The position numbers were made by a program, and so were the translations under genes. 23,389 bases of DNA from Pseudomonadota bacterium (GTDB taxonomy: Bacteria; Pseudomonadota; Alphaproteobacteria; Caulobacterales; Caulobacteraceae). The DNA is taken from contig JAEZEZ010000049.1 of the NCBI GenBank assembly GCA_023432855.1, positions 1 to 23,389 on the forward strand. Reading direction: 5' to 3'. This document shows, piece after piece, positions 1-8,636 of the stretch (its first letter is position 1; every line of letters starts with the position of its first letter). The notes below the pieces were generated by a model. The model was not told the origin of the DNA. It did no database searches and saw nothing but the letters and a program-made list of their open reading frames with translations.

Positions 1-97
1 GGCCTTCCTCGTCGGTCTCGGCGGCGCCCTCGCGGCGCGGCGCGGGTTCGCCGTCGTCCTCGTCGTCCTGCAGGTCGATATCGTCCTCGACCTCTTA
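1..97 (-). pseudogene. rne: In-frame 3' continuation of rne beyond tandem stops
   Basis: Reading the minus strand past the RNase E stop (TAG, 98-100) gives a second stop at once (TAA, 95-97). The same frame then stays open to the window edge. These 31 codons (94 down to 2) encode a strongly acidic stretch beginning E-V-E-D-D-I-D-L-Q-D-D-E-D-D, with later Pro, Arg and Ala. That composition is what is expected for the acidic linker and start of the disordered C-terminal scaffold of alphaproteobacterial RNase E. It therefore looks like the former or remaining C-terminal half, cut off from the catalytic half. Whether it continues as a long open frame cannot be seen here. Confidence 0.55.
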
Positions 98-1768
98 CTA
101 GAACAGCTCGGCGAGGTCGTCGATCTCGTTGGCCGGCGCCGTGTAGCGGACCCGCGCGCTCTCGGCCTCGGCCGGCGTGTGGTCGCGGGCCGCCGTCCGC
201 TCGATGGCGTGTTCGGCGTGGGCGAGGCTGTCGTCGGTCTGGACGGTGACGAACAGGCCGTTCACCTCCAGCAGCCGCGCCAGGAAGGCGCGCTTCTCGT
301 TGAGGATGTAGAGGGCCACGGCGGTTGGCGCGCGCAGGGTCACCGCGCCGGCGCCGCCGCGAACCGATTCCATCTCCACCGCGCGCAGGGCCTGCAGGGC
401 GCTGGACTCCGTGGAGCGGACGCGGCCGGCCCCCTGGCAGTGTTCACAGACGTGCGTGGTGCCTTCCAGCACGCCGGTGCGGCGGCGCTGGCGCGACAGC
501 TCCATGAGGCCGAAGGACGAGATCTTGCCCATCTGGATGCGTGCGCGGTCGTCGGCGAGGGCGTCCTTCAGGCGCTTCTCGACGGCGCGGTTGTTCTTCG
601 ACTCCTCCATGTCGATGAAGTCGATGACGATCAGACCGGCCAGGTCCCGAAGGCGCAGCTGGCGGGCGGCCTCGTCGGCGGCCTCCAGGTTGGTCTTCAG
701 CGCGGTGGCCTCGATGTTCCGCTCCTTGGTGGAGCGGCCCGAGTTCACGTCGACCGCGACCAGGGCCTCGGTCTGGTTGATCACCAGGTAGCCGCCGGAC
801 TTCAGCGGCACGACGGGGGAGTGGATCTGGGAGAGCGCGTCCTCGACCCGGTACTTCACGAACAGCGGCGTCGGCTCGCGGTAGAGCTGAACCTTCTTGG
901 CGTGCGCCGGCATGATCATGCGCATGAAGTCGCGCGCCTCGCGCCAGCCTTCCTCGCCGTCGACCAGGATCGCCTCGATGTCCTTGTCGTACATGTCGCG
1001 CACGGCGCGTTTGACGAGGTCTTCCTCCTCGTAGATCAGCGACGGCGCGATCGACTGCAGGGTGGTCTCGCGGATGCTCTCCCACAGCCGCAGCAGGTAT
1101 TCGTAGTCGCGCTTGATCTCCTGCTTGGTGCGCTTGGCGCCGGCCGTGCGGATGATCACGCCCATGCCCGGAGGCACTTCCAGCGACTGGGCGATGGCCT
1201 TCAGGCGCTTGCGGTCGGTGGCCTGGGTGATCTTGCGGCTGATGCCGCCGCCGCGGGCGGTGTTGGGCATCAGCACGCAGTAGCGGCCGGCCAGCGACAG
1301 GTAGGTCGTCAGCGCCGCGCCCTTGGTGCCGCGCTCTTCCTTGACCACCTGCACCAGCAGGATCTGCCGGCGCTTGATGACTTCCTGGATCTTGTAGCGC
1401 CGCATCAGGCGACGGCGCAGCTTGGCCTCTTCGGCGGGAACCTCGTCCTCATCCGCTTCCTCGGCGGCGCGGATGTCCTCCTCGTCGTCCGGCTCGGCCA
1501 TGATGGCTTCGCGGTCGGCGACCGGGACCTGGTAGTAGTCCGGATGGATCTCGTCGAAGGCGAGGAAGCCGTGACGATTGCCGCCATACTCGATGAAGGC
1601 GGCCTGCAGGCTGGGTTCTACGCGGGTGACCCGCGCCAGGTAGATGTTGCCGCGAAGCTGTTTCTTGGCGCGGCTTTCGAAGTCGAATTCCTCAACCCGG
1701 TGGCCGTCCACCACGGCGACGCGGGTTTCTTCCGCGTGCGCCGCATCTATCAGCATGTGTTTGGACAT
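98..1768 (-). CDS. rne: Ribonuclease E, catalytic half only (556 aa)
   Basis: RNase E/G family endoribonuclease, the central enzyme of mRNA decay and rRNA processing, acting in the cytoplasm. The chosen start is the ATG at 1766-1768 (MSKHMLIDAAHAEE...), the usual alphaproteobacterial N-terminus, with GGAG about 9 bases upstream. A longer frame to 1828 adds 20 unconserved residues. The S1 RNA-binding region (about 35-190) carries an acidic insertion. The catalytic DNase I-like domain has its metal-binding aspartates in VDVNSG (D340) and IDFIDM (D383/D386). The zinc-link motif is C441-E-H-C444, which joins subunits in the tetramer. The protein ends shortly after the small domain. Known full-length homologues in this group run to about 900 residues with a C-terminal degradosome scaffold, which is missing here because of tandem stops TAG TAA. 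The catalytic half should still be active if expressed, but scaffold binding to partners such as PNPase would be lost. Confidence 0.95.
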   Translation of the reverse strand: MSKHMLIDAAHAEETRVAVVDGHRVEEFDFESRAKKQLRGNIYLARVTRVEPSLQAAFIEYGGNRHGFLAFDEIHPDYYQVPVADREAIMAEPDDEEDIRAAEEADEDEVPAEEAKLRRRLMRRYKIQEVIKRRQILLVQVVKEERGTKGAALTTYLSLAGRYCVLMPNTARGGGISRKITQATDRKRLKAIAQSLEVPPGMGVIIRTAGAKRTKQEIKRDYEYLLRLWESIRETTLQSIAPSLIYEEEDLVKRAVRDMYDKDIEAILVDGEEGWREARDFMRMIMPAHAKKVQLYREPTPLFVKYRVEDALSQIHSPVVPLKSGGYLVINQTEALVAVDVNSGRSTKERNIEATALKTNLEAADEAARQLRLRDLAGLIVIDFIDMEESKNNRAVEKRLKDALADDRARIQMGKISSFGLMELSRQRRRTGVLEGTTHVCEHCQGAGRVRSTESSALQALRAVEMESVRGGAGAVTLRAPTAVALYILNEKRAFLARLLEVNGLFVTVQTDDSLAHAEHAIERTAARDHTPAEAESARVRYTAPANEIDDLAELF

Positions 1769-2079
1769 TAAACGTATCTCCGAGGCGCGCAGCGGCCATG
1801 CGGGCCGGTCGCCAGTCGTGTTTCGCAAGTTGGTGAGAGGCGCGCGCGCACTTCGTCCCGCCGCGAGGCGCGGCGTAGCCGGCCAGGTGCCGGAATTGGA
1901 CGGGGGCGGCGCTGCCCATGAGGTTCTCTGGTCCCTAGACGCCGCAGGACGCCCGATGGAGGAGGGGGCGCCGGGGATCGGCGCTGGTCGCGGGCGGGCG
2001 GGCGTTTGGAAGCCTCAGCCGTTCACGCGCCGCGAACATGCGCCGCCGCACGCCGGATTGCAAGGGACCGGCGGCGGCG
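1769..2079 (-). other. rne leader and rne-tetR intergenic region
   Basis: 311 bases without a convincing gene. On the minus strand it forms the 5' leader of rne. It holds a perfect 6-bp GC hairpin (GCCGCG / CGCGGC, 1860-1874) and the ribosome-binding GGAG near 1778-1781. Long structured leaders are known to mediate RNase E autoregulation in enterobacteria; the same role here is only an inference. I found no good promoter match. The upstream end (2042-2078) holds the putative tetR terminator. A 75-codon frame overlapping the rne start (1692-1919, minus) shows no recognisable protein and is probably chance. Confidence 0.4.
2042..2078 (-). terminator. Putative terminator hairpin after tetR
   Basis: GCCGCCG (2042-2048) and CCGG (2053-2056) pair with CCGG (2068-2071) and CGGCGGC (2072-2078). 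This gives 11 GC-rich pairs with a 4-base bulge and an 11-base loop, starting two bases past the tetR stop. No real T-run follows, so the termination role is uncertain. Confidence 0.35.
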
Positions 2080-2646
2080 TCAGCGGTCGAGGCAGTCCTG
2101 CAGGAGGCTGGCGAGGCGACTGCGCAATTCGGCGCGTTCATTTCCCTGGAGCAGATTCTCGTCGCTCAGGACCCGGCTGACGGCAAAGCCGAGGATAATG
2201 CTCAAGATGAGGCGAGCCCTCACCGCGGCGTCCGGTGTGCCGATCCAGCTGACGAAGGGGTCGCCGAATCGCTCCCGGTGGGACCGGTGGATGATCTCCA
2301 ACGCCCGGGGCGAGCCCGCCGAACGCAGCATGATCAACAGATTGTCCAGCTTTCGGCCGTCCTGGGGCTCGTCGAACAACAGGCGGGCCACGTTCTCGCC
2401 GAACGATTCATGTCCCGCCGCCATGATGGCCGCAGGGCCTGAGGTGCAGGCCAGCACCTCGGCGAACAACTCGTCCTTGGAGCCGAAATAGCGGTTCACC
2501 AGCGCCGCATCGACGCCGACGGCGGCGGCGATGTCGCGCAGGCTGGCCCCGTCATAACCGTTATGCGCGAAACGGCCGACGGCGGCGTCGAGGATGGCCG
2601 ATCGGGTGGCTTCGGCGTTGCGGGGACGTGGGTCGGCAGGGCTCAT
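2080..2646 (-). CDS. TetR/AcrR-family repressor of the adjacent efflux operon
   Basis: 188-residue one-component DNA-binding regulator. The N-terminal helix-turn-helix occupies roughly residues 14-60 and matches the TetR pattern (ATRSAILDAAVGRF, then ASLRDIAAAVGVDAALVNRYFGSK). The C-terminal remainder is helical and variable, as expected of the ligand-sensing, dimerising domain. The start at 2644-2646 has AGGAG about 8 bases upstream. It is transcribed away from the RND efflux genes, and an 18-bp palindrome lies in the shared 118-base gap. Inference: it represses the pump and itself and is released by a pump substrate. The layout parallels the TipR / AcrAB-NodT arrangement described in Caulobacter, though orthology was not tested. 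Its ligand cannot be predicted. Confidence 0.9.
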   Translation of the reverse strand: MSPADPRPRNAEATRSAILDAAVGRFAHNGYDGASLRDIAAAVGVDAALVNRYFGSKDELFAEVLACTSGPAAIMAAGHESFGENVARLLFDEPQDGRKLDNLLIMLRSAGSPRALEIIHRSHRERFGDPFVSWIGTPDAAVRARLILSIILGFAVSRVLSDENLLQGNERAELRSRLASLLQDCLDR

Positions 2647-2666
2647 GCCAAGCTCCTAGCATATCT

Positions 2667-2684
2667 TGTCAACGCGTGTTGACA
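2667..2684. promoter_or_regulatory. Palindromic operator between tetR and efflux operon
   Basis: Perfect inverted repeat TGTCAAC-GCGT-GTTGACA: 7-bp arms and a 4-base centre. Each arm contains a -35-like TTGACA pointing outward, one toward tetR and one toward the adaptor gene, so a bound repressor would block both. Size and symmetry fit TetR-family operators. Binding by the neighbouring TetR protein is inferred from position. Confidence 0.65.
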
Positions 2685-2708
2685 TTTCGCCGGAACGGAC
2701 GAAATAAG
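2679..2708 (+). promoter_or_regulatory. Candidate promoter of the efflux operon
   Basis: TTGACA (2679-2684) is followed after 18 bases by AATAAG (2703-2708). The -35 is consensus and lies in the right arm of the operator; the -10 is moderate. This would give a leader of about 50 bases before the adaptor start. Confidence 0.45.
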
Positions 2709-2764
2709 TCGCCGACTGATGACATGGCCCGATTCAACGGGCCGACCTGCACCCGGGAAAATCG

Positions 2765-3961
2765 ATGCGCCTCCGCCTTCTCCCGTCGCTGCTGCTCGCA
2801 GCGGCCCTTTCGGTGACCGCCTGCAGCAAGGCCGAGCCGCCCGCTCCGCCGCCGCCCGCAGTCTCCGTCGCCACGCCGATCAGCCGGGAAGTGGTCGACT
2901 GGGACGAGTTTGTCGGCCAGTTCGAGGCGGCACAGCGCGCGGAGGTCCGGGCCCGGGTGGGCGGCTACGTGCAGCAGGTCCACTTCAGGGACGGCCAGCA
3001 TGTTCGTCGCGGCCAGCTTCTGTTCACACTCGACCCGCGCCCGGCCCAGGCGCAGCTGGCCGCGGCGCGCGCCCAGCAGACCCAGGCCCAGGCGACCATG
3101 GACCTCGCCTCGGCCGAGTTTGAGCGGGCCCGCACCCTGCTGGAGGCGCAGGCCGTCTCCCAGGAAGAGTTTGAGACCCGACGCGCCGCCGTGCAGCAGG
3201 CGAAAGCCAGCCTGGCGAGCGCCGAGGCCGCCGTGCGCGCCCGCGCCCTCGACGTCGAGTTCACCCGGGTGACGGCGCCGCTTTCCGGCCGCGCCTCGGA
3301 CCGGCGCGTGGACGCCGGCAACCTGGTGGCCGGCGGCAGCTCGGCCGGGGATGTGCTGACCACGATCGTCTCCACCGACCCGATCCACTTCCGCTTCGAC
3401 GCTTCCGAGGCGGTGATGCTGAAGTACCTGCGCGAGACGCAGGCCGGCCGTGCAGCGCCCATCCGCGTCCGGCTCCAGGACGAAGCCGACTATCGCTGGA
3501 ACGGCGCCCTGGAGTTCACCGATAATGCGGTCGACACGAGCTCGGGCACGGTGCGTCTACGCGCCTCGATCCGCAACCCGGGCGGATTCCTGCGTCCGGG
3601 CCTTTTCGGCCACGCCAGGCTGGCCGGCGGCGCGCCCTACCGGGCGTTGCTGATTCCGGACGCGGCGGTGGTCACCGACGGCCCCCGCAAGGTGGTCTAC
3701 GTGGTCGACGCCAAGGGCGTCGTGGCCGCCAAGGCGGTCCAGCTCGGCCCGCTCGTTGACAATCTGCGCGTCGTGCGCGGCGGCCTGTCGGGCTCCGATC
3801 GCGTCGTCGTCAGCGGCGTCCAGCGGGCGCGTCCGGGGGCTACGGTGACCGTCAGGACCGTCGCCGTCAGCCAGACCGCCGCGAAGCCGTCCGCACCCCT
3901 CACCGCCGCGCCGCCCGCGTCCACGGCCACCACGACGGGTGTCGTGGCGGTCGCCCGCTGA
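2765..3961 (+). CDS. RND efflux periplasmic adaptor (membrane fusion lipoprotein)
   Basis: 398-residue HlyD/AcrA/MexE-type adaptor linking the inner-membrane pump to the outer-membrane channel. It starts with a lipoprotein signal whose lipobox is V17-T-A-C20, so C20 is the expected lipidated residue. A Pro-rich linker follows. The N-terminal half of the biotinyl-lipoyl domain (about 55-95) contains RARVGGYVQQVHFRDGQHV. A helical hairpin rich in Ala, Gln and Glu (about 98-165) follows, then the second lipoyl half (FTRVTAPLSGRAS), the beta-barrel domain and the membrane-proximal domain. The C-terminal ~40 residues are low-complexity Ala/Thr/Pro. It is the first gene of a three-gene operon, 17 bases before the pump, and likely controlled by the palindrome at 2667-2684. 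Substrates are unknown. Confidence 0.93.
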   Translation: MRLRLLPSLLLAAALSVTACSKAEPPAPPPPAVSVATPISREVVDWDEFVGQFEAAQRAEVRARVGGYVQQVHFRDGQHVRRGQLLFTLDPRPAQAQLAAARAQQTQAQATMDLASAEFERARTLLEAQAVSQEEFETRRAAVQQAKASLASAEAAVRARALDVEFTRVTAPLSGRASDRRVDAGNLVAGGSSAGDVLTTIVSTDPIHFRFDASEAVMLKYLRETQAGRAAPIRVRLQDEADYRWNGALEFTDNAVDTSSGTVRLRASIRNPGGFLRPGLFGHARLAGGAPYRALLIPDAAVVTDGPRKVVYVVDAKGVVAAKAVQLGPLVDNLRVVRGGLSGSDRVVVSGVQRARPGATVTVRTVAVSQTAAKPSAPLTAAPPASTATTTGVVAVAR

Positions 3962-3978
3962 TCGCCGGACCCCCGAAC

Positions 3979-6900
3979 ATGAACCTGTCCCGCTTCTTCA
4001 TCGACCGGCCGATCTTCGCGGTCGTCATCGCGGTCTTCATCACCCTGATCGGCGCCTTCGCCTATCCGGCGCTGCCGCTGTCGCAGTACCCAGAGATCGC
4101 GCCGCCGACGATCGGCATCAGCACCGGTTATCCGGGCGCCTCGGCCGAGACCCTGGCCGAGACCGTCGCCGCGCCGATCGAGCAGGAGGTCAACGGCGTC
4201 GAGGGCATGCTCTACATGACCTCGTCCTCCACCTCGGACGGCGCCGTCAGTATCACCGTAGCCTTCGAGCCCGGCACCGACTTGGATACGGCCCAGGTGC
4301 TGATCCAGAACCGGGTCGCCCGCGCCGAGCCGCGCCTGCCCGAGCAGGTCCGCCAGACCGGCGTATCAGTGAACAAGCAGTCAACCGGCTTCCTGCTGCT
4401 GGCCGCCCTGACCTCAGACGACCCGGGCATAGACGCCGACTACCTTGGCAACTATGCCAACTCGACCATCCGCGACCGGCTGCTGCGCATCGACGGCGTC
4501 GGCGAGGTCATGGTCTTCGGCGGCGGCAACTATTCGATGCGGATCTGGATCGACCCGGCCAAAGCCGCGGCGCGCAACCTGACCGCGCCCGAGATCGTCG
4601 CCGCCCTGCGCAGCCAGAACGTCCAGGCCGCGGCCGGCGCCATCGGCCAGCCGCCCTTCGCCACCAACGCGTCGGCCTTCCAGCTGCCCGTGCAGGTGCA
4701 GGGCCGGCTGCAGGAGCCCGAGCAGTTCGCCGACGTGGTCATCAAGACCGACTCCGGTGGCGCGGTGACGCGTGTGCGCGACGTTGCCCGGGTGGAGCTC
4801 GGCTCCCAGGACTACGGCATTAACGCCTACTTCTCCGGCCAGCGGGGCGTGGCGGTGGCGGTGGTCCAGCAGCCTGGAGCCAACGCCCTGTCCACGGCCG
4901 ACGCCGTGCTGGCGGAGATGGACGCGGTGGCCGAAGGCTTCCCGCCCGGGATGAAATACACCGTCCCCTACAATCCCACCGAGTACGTGGCCGCGTCCGT
5001 CGAGGCCGTTCAGCATACGGTGCTGGAAGCGGTGGTGCTCGTGGCCCTCGTGGTGCTGGTGTTCCTGCAGACCTGGCGCGCGGCCGTCATCCCCATCGTC
5101 GCCATTCCTGTGGCGCTGGTCGGGACCTTCGCGGTGCAGCTGGCGCTCGGCTATTCGATCAATTCGCTGTCGCTGTTCGCCCTGGTGCTCGCCGTCGGGA
5201 TCGTGGTCGACGACGCCATCATCGTGGTGGAGAACGTCGAGCGCTACATCCGCGAAGGCCTGACCCCGCGCGAGGCGGCCTATCGGTCAATGCAGGAGGT
5301 CTCCGGCGCCCTCGTGGCCATCGGCCTCGTGCTGGTGTCGGTTTTCGTGCCGACCGCCTTCGTGCCCGGCATTCCCGGCATCTTCTACCGCCAGTTCGCC
5401 GTCACCATCGCCTCGGCGACCCTGATCTCGCTGCTGCTGTCCCTGACGCTGTCGCCGGCCATGGCCGCGCTGCTGCTCAAGCCGCACAAGCCGCACGACG
5501 ACGCGGCGCGGAAGAAGGGTCCGGTTGGTGCGGCCCTCCACTACCTCGGCCGGGCCGGCGCGAAGTTCAACGTGGGCTTCGACTGGCTGTCGGAACGGTA
5601 CGGCCGGCTGACGGCGCGGCTGGTGCGCAGCGTCGCCATCGTGCTGGTGGTCTATGCGGGCCTGATCGGCCTCACCGGCTGGCGGCTGATGGACACCCCG
5701 TCCGGCTTCATTCCCGACCAGGACCAGGGCGTGCTCATCGGCGTGGTGCAGCTTCCGCCCGGCGCTTCGCTGGACCGGACCACGGCGGTGCTCAACCGCG
5801 CCGTGGACATCGTGCGCAAGACCGAAGGCGTCCAGGACGTGACCGCCCTGGCCGGCCTCGACGGCGCCAGCTTCTCAGCGGCGTCCAACGCGGCGACCAT
5901 GTTCATCAAGCTCGCCGATTTCGAGCATCGCGAGACGCCGGAACTGAAGGCCCAGGCCCTGGCCGGCGCCATCAGCCAGGCCACCGGCGGCATCGAGGAG
6001 GCGAACATCTTCGTCATCTCGCCGCCGGCGGTTCCCGGACTCGGCGCGGGGGGCGGCTTCAAGATGATGGTGCAGGACCGCAGCGGCGCCGGTTATCCGG
6101 CGCTGGAAGGCGTCACCATGGCCATGATGGGCGCCGCCGCCCAGCAGCCCGATCAGGTGCAGCAGGTGTTCAGCACCTTCAACACCGGCGCGCCGCGCGT
6201 GGTCGCCGACGTGGACCGCGACCGCGCCCTGCTGATGGGCGTGCAGCCGAACGAGGTGTTCAGCGCGCTGGGGACCTATCTGGGCTCCACATACATCAAC
6301 GACTTCAACCTGCTGGGCCGCACCTTCCGGGTCACCGCCCAGGCCGAGCCGGCGTATCGCGACGATCTCGCGGACATCGCCAACCTGAAGGTGCGTTCAG
6401 CTTCCGGCGGCATGGCTCCGATTGGCTCGGTGGCCGCGCTGAAGGACGACTCCGGTCCGGCGCGGGTGGTCCGCTACAACCTGTTCCCGGCGGCGGAGCT
6501 GCAGGGGCAGGCCGCGCCGGGGGTCTCTTCGGGCGCGGCGCTGACCGCCATGGAGGCCATGGCGGCGAGCACCCTGCCGCAGGGCTTCGGTTTCGAATGG
6601 ACTGAGCTGGCGCTGCAGGAGAAGGCGGCGGGCAGTTCGGCGGCGCTGATCTTCGTGCTGGCCGTGGTGTTCGTGTTCCTGGTGCTGGCGGCCCAGTACG
6701 AGGCTTTCACCCTGCCGCTGGCCGTGATCCTGATCGTGCCGATGTGCATCCTGGCCGCCCTGATCGGGGTGAACATCAATGGGATGGACAACAACATCCT
6801 GACCCAGGTCGGGCTGGTCGTGCTGATCGGCCTGGCCGCCAAGAACGCCATCCTGATCGTCGAGTTCGCCAAGCAGGCCGAGGAGAACGAGGGGCTGGAC

Positions 6901-7248
6901 CGCTTCCAGGCGGCGGTGAAGGCCGGACGCCAGCGCCTGCGCCCGATCCTGATGACGTCCTTCGCCTTCATCTTCGGGGTGCTGCCCCTGGCCCTGGCCC
7001 ACGGGCCCGGCGCCGAGATGCGCCAGGCGCTCGGCGTCGCCGTGGTCTACGGCATGATCGGCGTGACCTTCTTCGGCCTGATCTTCACGCCGGTGTTCTA
7101 CGTCGTGTGCCGCTGGATCGCGGCGAAGCTGCCAAAGCCGCCGGAGAAGGAGCGCGAGCTGCCGACCGTCTATGGCCTGACGCCGCACGCCCCGCTCGAG
7201 CCGGACGAGGACGAACCGGCGGCCGGAAAGGCCGGAGCCCAGTCATGA
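3979..7248 (+). CDS. RND multidrug efflux pump, MexF/OqxB-like (HAE1)
   Basis: 1089-residue proton-driven inner-membrane transporter, normally a trimer. It has the classical layout: TM1 at residues 9-28, a large periplasmic loop, TM2-7 (about 345-560), a second loop and TM8-12 (about 880-1040). The proton-relay aspartate pair is D411-D412 in TM4 (VGIVVDDAIIVVENVER), and the essential TM10 lysine is K955 (LAAKNAILIVEF). N-terminal text such as MNLSRFFIDRP, NGVEGMLYMTSSSTSDG and VLVFLQTWRAAVIP resembles the MexF/OqxB branch more than AcrB/MexB; this is recognition from memory. The C-terminus is an acidic, disordered tail. Its stop overlaps the start of the channel gene (ATGA), so the two are translationally coupled. 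No key residue is missing, so it should be functional. Confidence 0.96.
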   Translation: MNLSRFFIDRPIFAVVIAVFITLIGAFAYPALPLSQYPEIAPPTIGISTGYPGASAETLAETVAAPIEQEVNGVEGMLYMTSSSTSDGAVSITVAFEPGTDLDTAQVLIQNRVARAEPRLPEQVRQTGVSVNKQSTGFLLLAALTSDDPGIDADYLGNYANSTIRDRLLRIDGVGEVMVFGGGNYSMRIWIDPAKAAARNLTAPEIVAALRSQNVQAAAGAIGQPPFATNASAFQLPVQVQGRLQEPEQFADVVIKTDSGGAVTRVRDVARVELGSQDYGINAYFSGQRGVAVAVVQQPGANALSTADAVLAEMDAVAEGFPPGMKYTVPYNPTEYVAASVEAVQHTVLEAVVLVALVVLVFLQTWRAAVIPIVAIPVALVGTFAVQLALGYSINSLSLFALVLAVGIVVDDAIIVVENVERYIREGLTPREAAYRSMQEVSGALVAIGLVLVSVFVPTAFVPGIPGIFYRQFAVTIASATLISLLLSLTLSPAMAALLLKPHKPHDDAARKKGPVGAALHYLGRAGAKFNVGFDWLSERYGRLTARLVRSVAIVLVVYAGLIGLTGWRLMDTPSGFIPDQDQGVLIGVVQLPPGASLDRTTAVLNRAVDIVRKTEGVQDVTALAGLDGASFSAASNAATMFIKLADFEHRETPELKAQALAGAISQATGGIEEANIFVISPPAVPGLGAGGGFKMMVQDRSGAGYPALEGVTMAMMGAAAQQPDQVQQVFSTFNTGAPRVVADVDRDRALLMGVQPNEVFSALGTYLGSTYINDFNLLGRTFRVTAQAEPAYRDDLADIANLKVRSASGGMAPIGSVAALKDDSGPARVVRYNLFPAAELQGQAAPGVSSGAALTAMEAMAASTLPQGFGFEWTELALQEKAAGSSAALIFVLAVVFVFLVLAAQYEAFTLPLAVILIVPMCILAALIGVNINGMDNNILTQVGLVVLIGLAAKNAILIVEFAKQAEENEGLDRFQAAVKAGRQRLRPILMTSFAFIFGVLPLALAHGPGAEMRQALGVAVVYGMIGVTFFGLIFTPVFYVVCRWIAAKLPKPPEKERELPTVYGLTPHAPLEPDEDEPAAGKAGAQS

Positions 7249-8636
7249 CCCATCGATCGAAAACTCTCCTGCGCACCCTCGGCGGGGCATGCGCGGCCGC
7301 CCTGCTGGCCGCCTGCGCCACCGGCCCCGACTACCAGGCGCCCGGAGCGCCGGCCGCGATCGGCGACGGCTTCGCCGCCGCCGATCCCGCGGTGGTCAGC
7401 AGCCAGGCGCCCGACGGCCAGTGGTGGCGGCTGTACGACGAGCCGGCGCTTGACGCCCTCGTGGCCCGGGCGCTGGAGAACAACCGTGACATCGCCGTCG
7501 CCGCCGCCAACCTGGAGCGCGTGCGCGCGTCCCTGGGCGAGGCGAGGGCCGGGCGGCTGCCCATTACGGGCGTGGCGGCTTCGGCCGAAACCTATCGCGA
7601 GCCCGACGGCCTGGGCGGCGAGGTCGAGGGAGAGCGGTATTCGGCCGGGCTCGACGTCTCCTACGAGATCGACTTCTTCGGCCGCGTTCGTCGCTCGATC
7701 GAGGCGGCGCGGGCCGACGCCGGCGCGGCCCAGGCGGCGCTGGACGTGGTGCGCATCTCCGTGGCCGGCGAGACCGCGCGGGCCTGGGCTGACGCCTGTG
7801 CGGCCAATGCCCAGCTCGAGGTCGCGGGCCGCAGCATCGCGTTGCAGACCCGCACCGCCGACCTGACCGAGCGCCAGCTGCAGGCCGGGCGCGGCACCGG
7901 GCTGGACGTAGCCCGGGCCCGCAGCCTGCTGGAAACCACCCGCGCCAGCCTGCCGCCGCTGCAGGCGCAGCGGGACGCAGCGCTGTTCCGCCTCGCCGTT
8001 CTGACGGGTGAGCCGCCGGCGCAGCTGTCGGCCGAGGCGCGCGCCTGCTCCTCTATTCCGCGCGTCGACGCCGTCATTCCGGTCGGCGACGGCCAGGCGC
8101 TGCTGAAGCGCAGGCCCGACGTGCGCCAGGCCGAGCGCGAGCTGGCCGCGGCCACCGCGCGCATCGGCGTGGCCACGGCCGCCCTTTATCCGACCGTGAC
8201 CCTGGGCGGGTCGCTCGGAACGGGCGGGGCGAGCCTGGGCGACGGCCTCAGCTTCAGCGCCGGGCCCCTGATCACCTGGTCCTTCCCCAACATCGCCGCT
8301 GCGCGCGCCCGCATCGCCCAGGCCGACGCGACGGCCCAAGGCGCGCTGGCCAATTTCGAGCGGGTGAGCCTGGCGGCCCTGCAGGAGACCGAGACCGCGC
8401 TCAGCCAGTACGCCCACGAGCTTGACCGCCGCGCAGCGCTGCGCCGCGCCCGGGACGAGAGCGCCGCGGCCGCCCGGCTGTCGCGCCTGCGCTTCGACGC
8501 GGGGCTGGACAGCTTCCTCAGCGTGGTCGACGCCGAACGGACCCTTGCCCAGGCCGAGGCCCAACTGGTGCAGTCCGAGGCGCTGACCACCACCTATCAG
8601 ATCACCCTGTTCAAGGCGCTGGCGGGCGGTTGGTAG
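7245..8636 (+). CDS. NodT-family outer-membrane efflux lipoprotein (TolC-like)
   Basis: 463-residue outer-membrane factor completing the tripartite pump. The start ATG (7245-7247) overlaps the pump's TGA. An upstream extension of this frame lies inside the pump gene and is discarded. The N-terminal signal ends in a lipobox L21-A-A-C24, then ATGPDYQAPGAPA, typical of NodT/OprM proteins. Two OEP repeats of alpha-helical hairpins follow: one with EPALDALVARALENNRDIAVAAANLERVRA, the second with ALLKRRPDVRQAERELAAATARIGVATAALYPTVTL, the hallmark of the family. The C-terminus (FLSVVDAERTLAQAE...) is intact. It is the last gene of the operon; 74 bases separate it from the amidase, and no clear terminator is visible. 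Confidence 0.94.
   Translation: MTHRSKTLLRTLGGACAAALLAACATGPDYQAPGAPAAIGDGFAAADPAVVSSQAPDGQWWRLYDEPALDALVARALENNRDIAVAAANLERVRASLGEARAGRLPITGVAASAETYREPDGLGGEVEGERYSAGLDVSYEIDFFGRVRRSIEAARADAGAAQAALDVVRISVAGETARAWADACAANAQLEVAGRSIALQTRTADLTERQLQAGRGTGLDVARARSLLETTRASLPPLQAQRDAALFRLAVLTGEPPAQLSAEARACSSIPRVDAVIPVGDGQALLKRRPDVRQAERELAAATARIGVATAALYPTVTLGGSLGTGGASLGDGLSFSAGPLITWSFPNIAAARARIAQADATAQGALANFERVSLAALQETETALSQYAHELDRRAALRRARDESAAAARLSRLRFDAGLDSFLSVVDAERTLAQAEAQLVQSEALTTTYQITLFKALAGGW

Noticed and set aside
179..1771. 530-codon plus-strand frame opposite rne
   Set aside because: Antisense to a clear RNase E gene; no recognisable motif and codon pattern of a mirror frame.
1692..1919. 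75-codon minus-strand frame overlapping the rne start
   Set aside because: Overlaps 77 bases of rne in another frame, lacks a convincing ribosome-binding site and shows no family resemblance; kept as leader.
7170..8564. 464-codon minus-strand frame opposite the NodT channel gene
   Set aside because: Shadow of a complete outer-membrane factor gene; low-complexity Gly/Ala/Arg protein.
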